DNA of 64,000 nucleotides from Kitasatospora purpeofusca (GCF_000718025.1 NZ_JODS01000032.1:51434-115433), one strand, 5' to 3'; counted from the stretch's first letter, positions 18,782 through 26,672 are shown. Made by a program: numbers and translations. The notes: a model not told the origin generated them from the letters alone.

Positions 18782-20056
18782 TCAGCGGTCGAGAGGGCTC
18801 CCACCGCTCATCAGGGTCAAGCGGCCAATGAACGTGGCGACTTCGGGTACGGCGCTCCAACGCCGGAGAGCCCTGCCTGCGGCGGACAGTTCTGACATCG
18901 CGCGGGCCGACTCGGTGTCGACAGCGATCGACAGTGCGCGGTCGGCTGCGGCGGCCGCCTGCTCGGGTTCACCGGAGACCGCGTAGGCGCGCGCCAGCCG
19001 GGAGAGGTAGACGCCCTGGTCGTTGCGGTAGATCGGCGGGAGGATTCGGAGCTCCGCCTCGAACATGCCCACGGCCGTGTGCGGGGCGCCGAGCTCGATC
19101 AGGCAGTTCGCCCGCTGCATCTCGATGTAGGTCGGCGTGCAGTAGGCGAGATCAAGGGCGTCGTCGGCGTGCGAGTCGTCCGGTGAGGAGGCGACCTCGT
19201 GGGCCTCGTCGAACTTCTCCTGGGCGAAGCGCGGGTTGCCCATGAGCGCGTGCCCCTGGGCCTCCTGCTGCGCTGCCAGGGCCCGGATCCGGTGGGTGGC
19301 CCCGACCGAGCGTTGGGCCGCGCGGGCAAGACTGACGGCCTTCTGACCATTGCGTTGGGCGGTGGCCTGGTTGCTCTTCCGGAAGAGCACGTAGGCGGCC
19401 ATCACGTCGTCGTCGGCCTCCTGCGCCCACTCCATGGCGCGGTCCGACCAGTACAGGGCCCGGTCGAAGTGCCCGAGGTCCTGGTTCAGCCAGCCCAGGA
19501 ACTCCGCGGTGCGGGCGCCGATGGTGAGGAGCTCGTCCCGGGCACGGCCCTCGGCGTCCTGCTGGAGACGGTCGAGCAGTTGGACGTGGCGCGTGACCGC
19601 GTCGAGCGCGTGGCGGGAGCCGAGCAGGTTCGCGGACTTGTAGTGACCGGGCATCGCACAGCGCAGATGGCTGACGAAGAGTTCGGGGTCGATCGGGGCG
19701 TTGAGGTCCCGCCCGCCGGCGGACGACTCCGGCGGGCGCCGCCGGGGCTGCGGGACAAGTCCCGCCTGCTCCCACGGCCGGTCGGACAGGCCGAGCATGC
19801 GCCCCGGGATGTGGAGTCCGTCGGCGATCCGCTCGATGAGATCGATCTTCTCGATCTTGCGCTTCCCGGACATGACCTCGCCCACCCGGCTCGGTGTCAT
19901 GTCGCAGGCGCGAGCGATGAGTGACGGGTAGATCCCCGCCAGCTTGAGCAGCCGGAAGACGGAGGCGAAGTCGCGTCTTCGGCAGGCGGCGATCATCTCG
20001 GGGTGGGAGAGCAGACCTGCGGGCAGCCGGTCCGGTACGCGAGCCTCGGTCACCAC
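18782..20056 (-). CDS. XRE-family HTH regulator with TPR-like C-terminal domain
   Basis: A 424-residue protein. Residues about 35-80 form an HTH (LIARACDMTPSRVGEVMSGKRKI with the following LIERIADGL). The remaining 300 residues are helical repeats resembling TPRs, a layout common among streptomycete regulators that sense a signal through the repeat domain. It starts with tandem GTG codons (20056 and 20053); the true one is uncertain. A perfect inverted repeat TTACCCA-CAT-TGGGTAA lies 52 bases upstream and could be its operator, controlling both itself with the creatininase gene and the divergent ATPase operon. Confidence 0.8.
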   Translation of the reverse strand: MVTEARVPDRLPAGLLSHPEMIAACRRRDFASVFRLLKLAGIYPSLIARACDMTPSRVGEVMSGKRKIEKIDLIERIADGLHIPGRMLGLSDRPWEQAGLVPQPRRRPPESSAGGRDLNAPIDPELFVSHLRCAMPGHYKSANLLGSRHALDAVTRHVQLLDRLQQDAEGRARDELLTIGARTAEFLGWLNQDLGHFDRALYWSDRAMEWAQEADDDVMAAYVLFRKSNQATAQRNGQKAVSLARAAQRSVGATHRIRALAAQQEAQGHALMGNPRFAQEKFDEAHEVASSPDDSHADDALDLAYCTPTYIEMQRANCLIELGAPHTAVGMFEAELRILPPIYRNDQGVYLSRLARAYAVSGEPEQAAAAADRALSIAVDTESARAMSELSAAGRALRRWSAVPEVATFIGRLTLMSGGSPLDR

Positions 20057-20108
20057 TGCCCCCGCTGTCGATCATCAGCCACCGCAAGCAAGTTGATTGC
20101 CTGTGAGT

Positions 20109-20125
20109 TTACCCACATTGGGTAA
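20109..20125. promoter_or_regulatory. Perfect inverted repeat between the XRE gene and the ATPase operon
   Basis: TTACCCA-CAT-TGGGTAA, two 7-base arms with a 3-base centre. A further half-site TTGGGTA follows at 20131. The position in a 171-base divergent intergenic region suggests an operator for the XRE protein. Confidence 0.6.
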
Positions 20126-20227
20126 TCAGCTTGGGTACGAAGTCTGCACTCCCGATCGGCAGCCTGGGGTCAAGGGCCGGAACGTCCAGGTTCGGGCCGT
20201 CCGCTGGGACATCGGGAGGCGGTGTAC

Positions 20228-20692
20228 GTGATCAGCTCGGGAAACCCCCAAGACGGCCCCGAACCCTACAGGCCGGCCGTCGGCATACCCGCGTTCGAGA
20301 CGACGCTCACGCGGCACAGGCGATCCGCGCAGGTCGCCAGGAGCCACCTGCGTGAGTTCCTGCAGAGCGTTCCGGGCGGCAGGGCCCTCACGGTGGACGG
20401 TCAGCTGGTGCTCGGCGAGTTGGTGGCGAACGCGGTGGTGCACGCGCGGGTGTCGCCCGGACGTGAGATCGCCGTCCGGTTCGAGGTGGTGTGCGACCAC
20501 CTGCGGATCGAGGTCCACGACGCGAGCAGCGAGAAGCCCGCGATCCGGCGCACCGCCGACCCGGAGGACATGTCGGGGCGCGGGCTGTACCTGGTTGAAG
20601 CCCTGTCCCTCGAATGGGGTTACGGGCCCCGGCCCGAAGGCATCGGAAAGATCGTCTGGGCTCTGGTGAGCCCGAAGGGCGGTGCGGAATGA
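20228..20692 (+). CDS. ATP-binding protein of the anti-sigma factor/histidine-kinase fold (RsbW/AbaA-like)
   Basis: A 154-residue single-domain HATPase_c protein. The N-box is LGELVANAVVHA, and the G-box is DMSGRGLYLVEAL. Streptomycetes have many such proteins; some phosphorylate or sequester anti-sigma antagonists, others have unknown partners. GTG 20228 is preferred to GTG 20222 because GGGAGG lies eight bases upstream. It opens a four-gene operon in which every junction overlaps by four bases, so the products are likely to work together. No sigma factor or STAS partner is encoded nearby in the element. Confidence 0.82.
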   Translation: MISSGNPQDGPEPYRPAVGIPAFETTLTRHRRSAQVARSHLREFLQSVPGGRALTVDGQLVLGELVANAVVHARVSPGREIAVRFEVVCDHLRIEVHDASSEKPAIRRTADPEDMSGRGLYLVEALSLEWGYGPRPEGIGKIVWALVSPKGGAE

Positions 20693-20838
20693 GTCGGCGT
20701 TCCGGGGTTTCGTCGCGGTGCTTCTACTGCGGCGCGGGGCTGGGGAAGGCGTTGATCCGAAGCATCGTGGTGAACGGCCGGACGGTCAGTGTCCACCGGT
20801 GGCACCCGCGTCGTGCGGGGGAGGTGGCGGGGAGATGA
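20689..20838 (+). CDS. Small zinc-ribbon-like protein
   Basis: A 49-residue basic protein starting at the ATG that overlaps the previous stop (ATGA) and ending in an ATGA overlap with the next gene. It contains CFYCGAGL and a later His, a possible half zinc ribbon. Translational coupling on both sides argues that it is real. Function unknown. Confidence 0.6.
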   Translation: MSRRSGVSSRCFYCGAGLGKALIRSIVVNGRTVSVHRWHPRRAGEVAGR

Positions 20839-21161
20839 CCGCACCTGAAGAGCATGGTGGATCGGGACTGGAAGCGGTCTGTCTGTACCCGTTCCCGGTG
20901 ATCGCGGAAGTCCGGGGCATCACCGCACCGGCGTGCTTCAGCAAGTTGACGGACGCGATGGCCGCGCTGCTGCGGACGCTTGCCGTGCTTCCACTGAGCC
21001 CGGACCAGCACGGCTACTTCGCCGAGCTGTTCGGACCGTCGGAGGCGCAGACGGTCGGGCAGCGGCTCGCGACGCAGGGAGAGGTGCGGGCCCTGGCCTT
21101 CCTCGACCTGACCCCGACCCTGGTCCGCCTGTACCCCGCCGGTCCTGGAGCACCACGGTGA
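20835..21161 (+). CDS. Hypothetical protein of the ATPase operon
   Basis: A 108-residue protein with a hydrophobic-helical centre (LTDAMAALLRTLAVLPLSPDQ) and no membrane segment or catalytic motif that I recognise. It starts within the stop of the zinc-ribbon ORF and has a G-rich Shine-Dalgarno (GGGGAG). It resembles small DUF proteins frequent in streptomycete mobile elements. The stop overlaps the next GTG. Confidence 0.6.
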   Translation: MTAPEEHGGSGLEAVCLYPFPVIAEVRGITAPACFSKLTDAMAALLRTLAVLPLSPDQHGYFAELFGPSEAQTVGQRLATQGEVRALAFLDLTPTLVRLYPAGPGAPR

Positions 21162-21445
21162 TCCGGTACTTGCGGGCCTGGCGGGACCGGGTCTCGACCT
21201 GGTGGCTGCTCGACGGCCAGTTCTCCTGGCCTGTTCGGGCAGTCTCGCCCGGGCGCCGAGCAGCGCACCGTGACGTCATGGCGTGGTGCGACGAGCCCGG
21301 CTTCGCCGACGCCCAGCGAGCCCTCCTGATGTGGCGGATCCGGCGCGAGAGGAACAGCGCTGACGATCCGCTGATCGGCCTGACCGAGGCAGAACTCTTC
21401 CGGCGGATCTTCGCCTGCGACGAGCCGGAACGGGATCGCACATGA
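21158..21445 (+). CDS. Small hypothetical protein, last gene of the ATPase operon
   Basis: A 95-residue, Arg- and Trp-rich protein from GTG 21158 (GTGA overlap, GGAG seven bases upstream). The sequence contains WWLLDGQFSWP and a C-terminal acidic/basic helix. No known domain recognised. Coupling to the three preceding genes supports translation. Confidence 0.6.
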   Translation: MIRYLRAWRDRVSTWWLLDGQFSWPVRAVSPGRRAAHRDVMAWCDEPGFADAQRALLMWRIRRERNSADDPLIGLTEAELFRRIFACDEPERDRT

Positions 21446-21607
21446 CCTGATCAAGAACAACCGAACACGTGCCGGACCACCCCGGAACCTTGGCGGGAGA
21501 GGGGTGGTCCGGTGGGCCGGAACCCGATGCCGATGGTATCGGGCTCCTCGGCATGTCAGTGCACTGATGGCCCGGTTCGGTTCTTGACCAGGGGAGTTGA
21601 AGAACAG

Positions 21608-21901
21608 TTGGACGGGGACGACGACTTCGGTGCGGAGTTGGCGGCAGGCCTCGATCCGGGTGCGTGGGTGTGGCTGCCGGGAGTGGACTACGCCGCCGGC
21701 TGGCGGGCGGCAAAGCAGGCGGCCGACGAGTTGAACGGTTTGCTCGCCGCATGCGGTGTAGCGCGGGCACAGCTGCGTGCTATCGCAGACACGGACGCCA
21801 GCGGCGGCCCAGTAGTCAGGCTTGAGGGGATTGCCGAGGGATGGCTGAGCCTCGAAGAGCTTCTATGTCTGGCTGCTGTTGCCCGTCGGGAATCGCACTG
21901 A
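21608..21901 (+). CDS. Small hypothetical acidic protein
   Basis: A 97-residue frame ending at 21901. Codon use from 21608 is coding-like, while the in-frame extension up to GTG 21512 is not, so I prefer the TTG at 21608, which has AGGGGAG ten bases upstream. ATG 21527 and 21533 are alternatives. The protein is acidic with helices around AAGWRAAKQAADELNGLLAACGV. Function unknown. Confidence 0.5.
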   Translation: MDGDDDFGAELAAGLDPGAWVWLPGVDYAAGWRAAKQAADELNGLLAACGVARAQLRAIADTDASGGPVVRLEGIAEGWLSLEELLCLAAVARRESH

Positions 21902-22310
21902 CTGGGACTGGTGGCTGCACAAGCTTCCACCAGATCCAGCGGGTTGGCTGCTTCGTCCCGAAGCAACCTGAGCACCCACCCGACCTTTGTGAGCGGCACC
22001 GCTGACCTGCGCCGACAGCCCCCAAGCGTCCGTTGTCGTCCGCCGAAGTGTGTGACGGTTGTATCGCAGCTAGGTACTCAGTTCCGTGCGCTCTCATTGG
22101 CGGCACGAGCCCGCTCATCGTGCGTTGTGGCGCCGAGGGAGCGTCTGTTCCGAGCGGATCGCTTTCGCTCGTCGTGCTGGGCGAGTAATGTGCCAGCTGC
22201 GCTGGTTCTCTGCCAGAGGGTGACTTCACGATCTGCCGCAAGCGGCTCACGACGGGAGTCCGCCCGGACGGCGGAGCGGTTCTACGCCAGTCACTGAGAG
22301 GGTTTGCCCA
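21902..22310. other. Intergenic stretch, about 400 bases
   Basis: I see no supported gene. Base composition is lower in GC than the core genome. It presumably holds the promoter of the 42-residue ORF that follows. A 201-codon minus-strand frame here lacks coding character. Confidence 0.5.
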
Positions 22311-22439
22311 ATGGCAGATCAGTCCAGTAAGCGTGCGTGGTACGCAGATCTCAGCAACCAGGTCCTCAAGTTCCTTGCGGGACGGGCCATAGCGGAGTGC
22401 GTGATCTGGACGGCGCGGCACTACGGTCTTTGGCCGTAG
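22311..22439 (+). CDS. 42-residue hypothetical peptide
   Basis: ATG 22311 follows GAGAGG at 9-base spacing and the frame ends at TAG 22439. The product is amphipathic and basic (KRAWYADLSNQVLKFLAGRAI then ECVIWTARHYGLWP) and could associate with membranes. A textbook terminator begins four bases after the stop, which supports a dedicated transcript. I do not recognise the family. It precedes the TIR-like gene but the terminator separates them. Confidence 0.55.
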   Translation: MADQSSKRAWYADLSNQVLKFLAGRAIAECVIWTARHYGLWP

Positions 22440-22442
22440 TGC

Positions 22443-22474
22443 GAGGGCCCCTTCGCGGGGCCCTCACTCTTTTG
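22443..22474 (+). terminator. Intrinsic terminator after the 42-residue ORF
   Basis: A perfect 9-bp stem GAGGGCCCC/GGGGCCCTC (22443-22451 with 22457-22465), loop TTCGC, followed by ACTCTTTTG. Confidence 0.85.
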
Positions 22475-22593
22475 AACTGCTTCTCCGGGCCTCGGTGTTC
22501 CAGGCGCTCCCGCAACTCGCCGCCCGATCGGGCGCGCATGGGGCACTAGGGATCAGTTTTGCTGCTTGACTCACTGCCGGGTCTGAACCGGCG

Positions 22594-22606
22594 TAGCATG
22601 CGGTTA
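22594..22606 (+). promoter_or_regulatory. Putative leaderless promoter of the TIR-like gene
   Basis: TAGCAT at 22594-22599 fits the streptomycete -10 (TANNNT). Transcription seven bases later would begin exactly at the A of ATG 22606, and no Shine-Dalgarno is visible. This suggests leaderless translation, which is common in actinobacteria. The -35 is weak. Confidence 0.4.
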
Positions 22607-23451
22607 TGGCGAAGGTGCGACTCGTCGGCAGCGTCGACGTGATGGACAGCAAGCTTGGCGACCAGATCTCAAAGGGAGAGGAGATCGGCCGTCTTCCTCG
22701 AACGACAGCTGAAGAAGTTCAAGAGTTCCAGTCTCAATTTCTCAACTGGAATGAATACACTGATGCTATTCTCCAGTCTGGATTTGAGGTTGATGGTGCT
22801 CTGACGCTAGCGCCGCCGGGCGAATTTGCAAGCCTTGACATTGAGATTTTCGATCTTAAGTTCGGTGCCGCTAAGACGGCGGAGTACGTCAACGCCGCCC
22901 TTACTGCGATTTTGCCCAAGAAGTTGAGGGTTCTGTCGTCGATCAGAGATCGCCTGGAGCTCTGGCAGCAAGAATCTCCGGCCTCTGAGCAGGTCGCGAT
23001 GGGTGATGCGATTTTTCTGGTCCATGGCCGAGACCACCAGGCGCGGGAGACTGTCCGGGGGTTCCTGGGGCGCGTAACCTCGCGGGATGTAATTGTCCTA
23101 GATGAGGAAGTTGGCAGGGGCGCCGACATCCTGGGCAAGCTTCTAGATCATGCCCAGAAGGCTTCCTTTGCGGTGGTCATCCTCACCGGGGACGACGAGG
23201 GTGGGTTGGCTGGCGCCTCAGAGGTTAAGCCTAGGGCGCGCCAGAACGTAATTCTTGAGCTGGGACTATTTATTGGACTCCTCGGACGTAGTCGAGTTAT
23301 CGCGCTCTACGAACCGGGAGTAGAAATCCCCAGCGACTTTTTGGGGGTTACTTATGTCGAGCTGGATTCCAATAAGGGGTGGAGGATTCCCCTTGCTGCG
23401 GAGCTTCGCGCGGCTGGCATCGAAGCTTCGATTGACCGCATCCTAGGCTGA
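22606..23451 (+). CDS. TIR-like (PF10137-type) nucleotide-binding protein, possible defence effector
   Basis: A 281-residue soluble protein. The C-terminal half (from about 133) matches the TIR-like domain found in Cap12/CBASS effectors: IFLVHGRDHQARETV, an EEVGRGADILGKLLDHA helix, SFAVVILTGDDEG, and ARQNVILELGLFIGLLGRSRVIALY. The N-terminal 130 residues are an unrecognised helical domain, not STING. In the family the helix normally reads like TIIEK, whose Glu I believe is catalytic for NAD cleavage; here it reads DILGK, so that Glu is Gly. The gene is clearly richer in A/T and in codons such as CTA, ATT, GAT and TTT than all its neighbours, a sign of recent transfer. No nucleotide cyclase is adjacent. 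Confidence 0.75.
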   Translation: MAKVRLVGSVDVMDSKLGDQISKGEEIGRLPRTTAEEVQEFQSQFLNWNEYTDAILQSGFEVDGALTLAPPGEFASLDIEIFDLKFGAAKTAEYVNAALTAILPKKLRVLSSIRDRLELWQQESPASEQVAMGDAIFLVHGRDHQARETVRGFLGRVTSRDVIVLDEEVGRGADILGKLLDHAQKASFAVVILTGDDEGGLAGASEVKPRARQNVILELGLFIGLLGRSRVIALYEPGVEIPSDFLGVTYVELDSNKGWRIPLAAELRAAGIEASIDRILG

Positions 23452-23790
23452 CCAGCGCGGGCGGCGGAGCGGTTTTGGCCGGTGTCCTGTCTGGTCTGGG
23501 GTCGGGCATGATCGGGGGGCCGTAAGCTGCTGCGGCTCGGTCAGGGCTTTTGGGCCTGACCGCAGTTTGGCCGAGTGGCCCCCCGGTCTTGCTCGACGCG
23601 GGTCCCGGGCCTGAGAGGTGGGTAAAACTGCGGAGCCGCCCGGCATCAGCCGTCGCGCGGCAGCTGGCGGGGCTGGGCGCTTCTCTGTGGGCGGGCCAGG
23701 CGCCCGGCCCGGAACGGCCGCAAGGCCGCATGCCCGGCCGGGGCGGCTGGGGCCGCCCCCTTGAGTAAGTAGAGAAGGTTTGCGACAGGG
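23452..23790. other. Structured intergenic region
   Basis: No gene is supported. A nested inverted repeat dominates: outer arms GGGGGGCC/GGCCCCCC (23514-23521 with 23577-23584) around an inner hairpin CGGTCAGG/CCTGACCG (23538-23545 with 23555-23562). It could be a two-way terminator between the convergent TIR-like and GntR genes, or part of a cis-acting replication/transfer locus of the element. Confidence 0.5.
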
Positions 23791-24558
23791 TCAGCGGGTG
23801 GCCTCGGCGGGCCGGGCCTCGATGGCGTAGGTGAGGGCGGCGGTTTCGGCGCCGAGGCGGGTCTCTTCGAGGATGAGGGGAAGACCGGTGGCCTGGTCGT
23901 AGGTGGTGCGGTGGGTGACCAGGAGGACGGCGGCCTCGGAGAGCTTCAGGGCCTCGCGCTCGTCGGGCTGGGGGATGCGGGCGGTGACACGTTCGCGCCA
24001 AGCGATGTCGTGGCCGGCGGCGGCGAGTGTTGCGTACGCCTCGGCCGGGGTCGCGGCGGGCTGCTGGGCGAGGGGGGTGGCCTCGATGTGTTCCATGGGG
24101 AGCAGCAGGCGGTGAAGGGCGCGGCCGCCGCCGGTGGGGTCGGTCAGCAGGCGGTCGCAGCCGAGCATGAGTTCGTCCTGATCCATCTCCAGCAGTGGCG
24201 CGGTGATCGCGTCGGTGCGGGTCCGGTAGACGGTGGGCTCCTCGGCGGGGCCGAACCAGGCGTCGGTGGGCGTCGAGTAGGTGTTGCCCTGGGTGGTGAC
24301 GGTCCGGTCCAGGGTGCCGGTCGGGCCGTGGACGGTGGGGCGGACGAAGGTGCCGCGGCCTTGCTTCACGTCCAACTGGCCCTCGCTGCGGAGCGCGGCG
24401 ACGGCGAGCCTGACGGTCGGTCGGGAGACGCCGTACTTCTCGGCGAGGTCGGTCTCCGTGGGCAGCTGCGTGCCGGGTGGCCACTCGCCGGCGGCGATGG
24501 ACTGTCGCATCGCCGCCGCTACCTGCTTGTGCAGTGCCTCGTTGCGGATGATCGCCAT
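23791..24558 (-). CDS. GntR/HutC-family transcriptional regulator (KorSA-like)
   Basis: A 255-residue protein with an N-terminal winged HTH (about residues 5-72: MRQSIAAGEWPPGTQLPTETDLAEKYGVSRPTVRLAVAAL is split by me only for description) and a C-terminal UTRA ligand-binding domain. GntR regulators of this type (KorSA in pSAM2) repress transfer and replication genes of integrative elements. AAGGGG lies eight bases before ATG 24558. The gene is divergent from the tra-rep operon with two inverted repeats in between, so it probably represses both itself and that operon. Confidence 0.85.
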   Translation of the reverse strand: MAIIRNEALHKQVAAAMRQSIAAGEWPPGTQLPTETDLAEKYGVSRPTVRLAVAALRSEGQLDVKQGRGTFVRPTVHGPTGTLDRTVTTQGNTYSTPTDAWFGPAEEPTVYRTRTDAITAPLLEMDQDELMLGCDRLLTDPTGGGRALHRLLLPMEHIEATPLAQQPAATPAEAYATLAAAGHDIAWRERVTARIPQPDEREALKLSEAAVLLVTHRTTYDQATGLPLILEETRLGAETAALTYAIEARPAEATR

Positions 24559-24690
24559 GGTGTTGACCCCTTGTGCGGGCGCCGGGGGTAGGGGCCCGCC
24601 TCGTGTCGCGTCGTTTTCGAGAGTTCGGCTGTGGTCGTTTGCCCAGCTCGGGCCGCATGTCTAGGTCTGTCGTCAGTCGGTAGCCGTTAA

Positions 24691-24713
24691 ACGTAAGCAT
24701 GAATTGCTTGCGT
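24691..24713. promoter_or_regulatory. Candidate operator 1 of the GntR regulator
   Basis: Inverted repeat ACGTAAGCA-N5-TGCTTGCGT (8 of 9 paired). It lies in the 250-base divergent region between the regulator and the transfer operon. The half-site ACGTAAG recurs in the second repeat. Confidence 0.55.
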
Positions 24714-24750
24714 CGGGGCGTCAAGGAAGGGCATCATCTCGACATCAAAG

Positions 24751-24772
24751 GTAAGTACGTTTGACGACTTAC
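24751..24772. promoter_or_regulatory. Candidate operator 2, overlapping a -35-like TTGACG
   Basis: GTAAGT-N10-ACTTAC, perfect outer arms, with TTGACG at 24761 inside. Its minus strand begins ACGTAAG like operator 1. The gene starts at 24809. Confidence 0.5.
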
Positions 24773-24808
24773 GTCATGCGGCCTTTGGTGTCGGAGGAGT
24801 GTGCGCTC

Positions 24809-25162
24809 ATGCAGTCCATTCCCGTTGATGGAACCCGGCTCGGCACGATGACCTGCATCGTTGCCCCCGAGGCGCGGATCGCGAACCGCGAGACCGGGGA
24901 GGTGCGCAAGGACCGGGAGGGGCAGACCGTCTACACGGTCGGCGTCGCGGTCCGGCAGGACGGCCGGCGGGCCTCGATCGTCGAGATCAGCGTGTCCGGT
25001 GAACCGGTCGGCGTGACCGAAGGCGTGCGGGTGCAGGTCACCGGGCTGACCGCCTTCTCGTGGGCGATGGGGGACCGGCACGGCCTGTCCTTCCGCGCCG
25101 ACGCGATCACCCCCGTCCCCGCGTCGGCCCCGGCGGCCTCCCGGAAGGGCGGAGACGCCTGA
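24809..25162 (+). CDS. Small conserved element protein, possibly OB-fold/ssDNA-binding-like
   Basis: A 117-residue protein from ATG 24809, with GGAGGAG nine bases upstream. The sequence is a series of beta strands (TCIVAPEARI, TVYTVGVAVRQDG, ASIVEISVSG, VRVQVTGLTAF, GLSFRADAITPV) that resembles a small OB-fold; I infer this from pattern only. Proteins of this kind sit at the head of the tra-rep operon in many actinomycete integrative elements. It is followed without a gap by a 68-residue ORF. Confidence 0.65.
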   Translation: MQSIPVDGTRLGTMTCIVAPEARIANRETGEVRKDREGQTVYTVGVAVRQDGRRASIVEISVSGEPVGVTEGVRVQVTGLTAFSWAMGDRHGLSFRADAITPVPASAPAASRKGGDA

Positions 25163-25368
25163 TGAGCGGCGCGACGCGGGTGAAGCTGCGCGGCCTGCTG
25201 CGCGAACTGGGGGACCTGGCCGAAGAGGTCGACCCGTTCGGCAGGGACGACGACGGTGCCCTGCTCTTCGACCACATCGCCGTCCTCGCCACCAAGGCCG
25301 TCGGCCAGGCGCGCGACCTGGAGACCGAGGCCCACAACACGGCCTCGGAGAACGGGGGACGGCGGTGA
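25162..25368 (+). CDS. Small hypothetical protein of the transfer operon
   Basis: A 68-residue charged, helical protein. Its ATG overlaps the previous stop and its stop overlaps the next GTG (GTGA). No family recognised; position suggests an accessory to the translocase. Confidence 0.6.
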   Translation: MSGATRVKLRGLLRELGDLAEEVDPFGRDDDGALLFDHIAVLATKAVGQARDLETEAHNTASENGGRR

Positions 25369-26672
25369 TCGTGCTCCAGCTCCTCTGGGTGACGCTGCTG
25401 GCGGTGGTCCTGATCCTGCTCAGCGCGGCTCCGGGTCTGCGGCGCCACCATCCCTACGTGTGGTGGTGCCTGCTCGGCTATCCGGTCGCGGTCGTGCGGA
25501 TCCGGGTGACGTGGCGTCGCCTGACCACGAACCTCGGCCTCGCGGTGGCCAAGCGCGCGGGGCGGGCGCTGATCGGGGACATGGTCGTTCGCGGCGACCC
25601 GCTGCGGCCGGTCCCGCCCCGCCTGGGCATCCCGAAGTTGAAGCGGGGCGGTCTCGACGTCACGGTGCGGCTGCACCCGGGACAGGTGCCGGAGCACTTC
25701 GTCTCCGCCGTGGAAGCCCTCATGCACACCTGGCGGGTCCATGCGGTCCGGGTCGTGTCGGACGAGCGCGGGTTCGTGACGCTGTCCGTGCTCGCCTGGG
25801 ACCCGCTCCGCGCCCCCGTCGTGCCGTACCAGCTGAAGCAGCGTGTGCTGCGGGCGGTGGTCGGCCTGTTGGAGGACGGCCGGGCCTGGGTGGTCGACTT
25901 CCGGCGGGCGCCGCACTGGCTGATCGTCGGCGCGACCCGTTCCGGCAAGTCCACCCTGATCGCCTCGCTGGTGAAGGAACTCGCCCCGCAGCGGGTTGCC
26001 CTCTTCGGCATCGACCTCAAGGGCGGCATGGAACTGTCGCTGTTCGAGGACCGGCTGTCGGCGCTGGCGTCCACCCGGGCGGAGGCTTCACGGCTGCTGG
26101 CCGAGCTGGTGGCCGAGACCGAGGCCCGGATGCGGTTGTGCCGGTCGGTCGGGGCGCGCTCGGTCTGGGACCTGCCGGCCAAGCTCCGCAAGATGCCCGT
26201 CGTCCTGATCGTGGACGAGGTCGCGGAGCTGTACCTGGTCGCGACCAGGGACGACAAGGCGGAGGTCGGGGAGATCTCCACCAATCTGCTCCGGCTCGCC
26301 CAGCTCGGCGCGGCCCTCGGGGTCCACTTGGTCGTCGCCGGACAGCGGGTCGGTTCGGACCTCGGCCCCGGTGTCACCGCCCTGCGTGCCCAGCTGGCCG
26401 GACGCGTCTGCCACCGCGTGAGCGATCCGGGGACGGCGGAGATGGCGCTCGGCGACCTCAGCAAGGACGCCCTCGAAGCCGCTCAGCGGATCACCCTCGC
26501 CGAACAGGGCGTCGCCATCACCGCCGACACCGACGGCCGATGGACCAGGGCCCGCTCCATCCACGTCACTCCCGACCAGGCCCGTCGGGCGGCCAGGAAG
26601 TACGCCCGGCTCGCGCCGACCTGGCCGGGCCTCCAGCAGGCGGACGAGCAGAGCGAAGGGGTCCACGCATGA
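25365..26672 (+). CDS. FtsK/SpoIIIE-type DNA translocase (TraB-like transfer protein)
   Basis: A 435-residue protein. The N-terminus has a membrane helix (residues 2-20) and a second hydrophobic stretch near 30-45. The ATPase has Walker A at 189 (GATRSGKST), Walker B VVLIVDEVAELY, and the FtsK arginine/sensor region QRVGSDLGPGVTALRAQLAGRVCHRV. In actinomycete plasmids a single such hexameric pump moves double-stranded DNA between hyphae. It has no C-terminal gamma-like domain that I can recognise. GTG 25365 overlaps the previous stop, and its own stop overlaps the Spd-like ATG. Confidence 0.92.
   Translation: MIVLQLLWVTLLAVVLILLSAAPGLRRHHPYVWWCLLGYPVAVVRIRVTWRRLTTNLGLAVAKRAGRALIGDMVVRGDPLRPVPPRLGIPKLKRGGLDVTVRLHPGQVPEHFVSAVEALMHTWRVHAVRVVSDERGFVTLSVLAWDPLRAPVVPYQLKQRVLRAVVGLLEDGRAWVVDFRRAPHWLIVGATRSGKSTLIASLVKELAPQRVALFGIDLKGGMELSLFEDRLSALASTRAEASRLLAELVAETEARMRLCRSVGARSVWDLPAKLRKMPVVLIVDEVAELYLVATRDDKAEVGEISTNLLRLAQLGAALGVHLVVAGQRVGSDLGPGVTALRAQLAGRVCHRVSDPGTAEMALGDLSKDALEAAQRITLAEQGVAITADTDGRWTRARSIHVTPDQARRAARKYARLAPTWPGLQQADEQSEGVHA

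Noticed and set aside
21816..22421. A 201-codon minus-strand open frame
   Set aside because: No domain, mixed composition, overlaps two better supported small plus-strand genes and lacks a ribosome-binding site.
23348..24724. A 458-codon minus-strand open frame covering the GntR gene
   Set aside because: Arg/Pro-rich shadow in another frame; the GntR protein explains the region.
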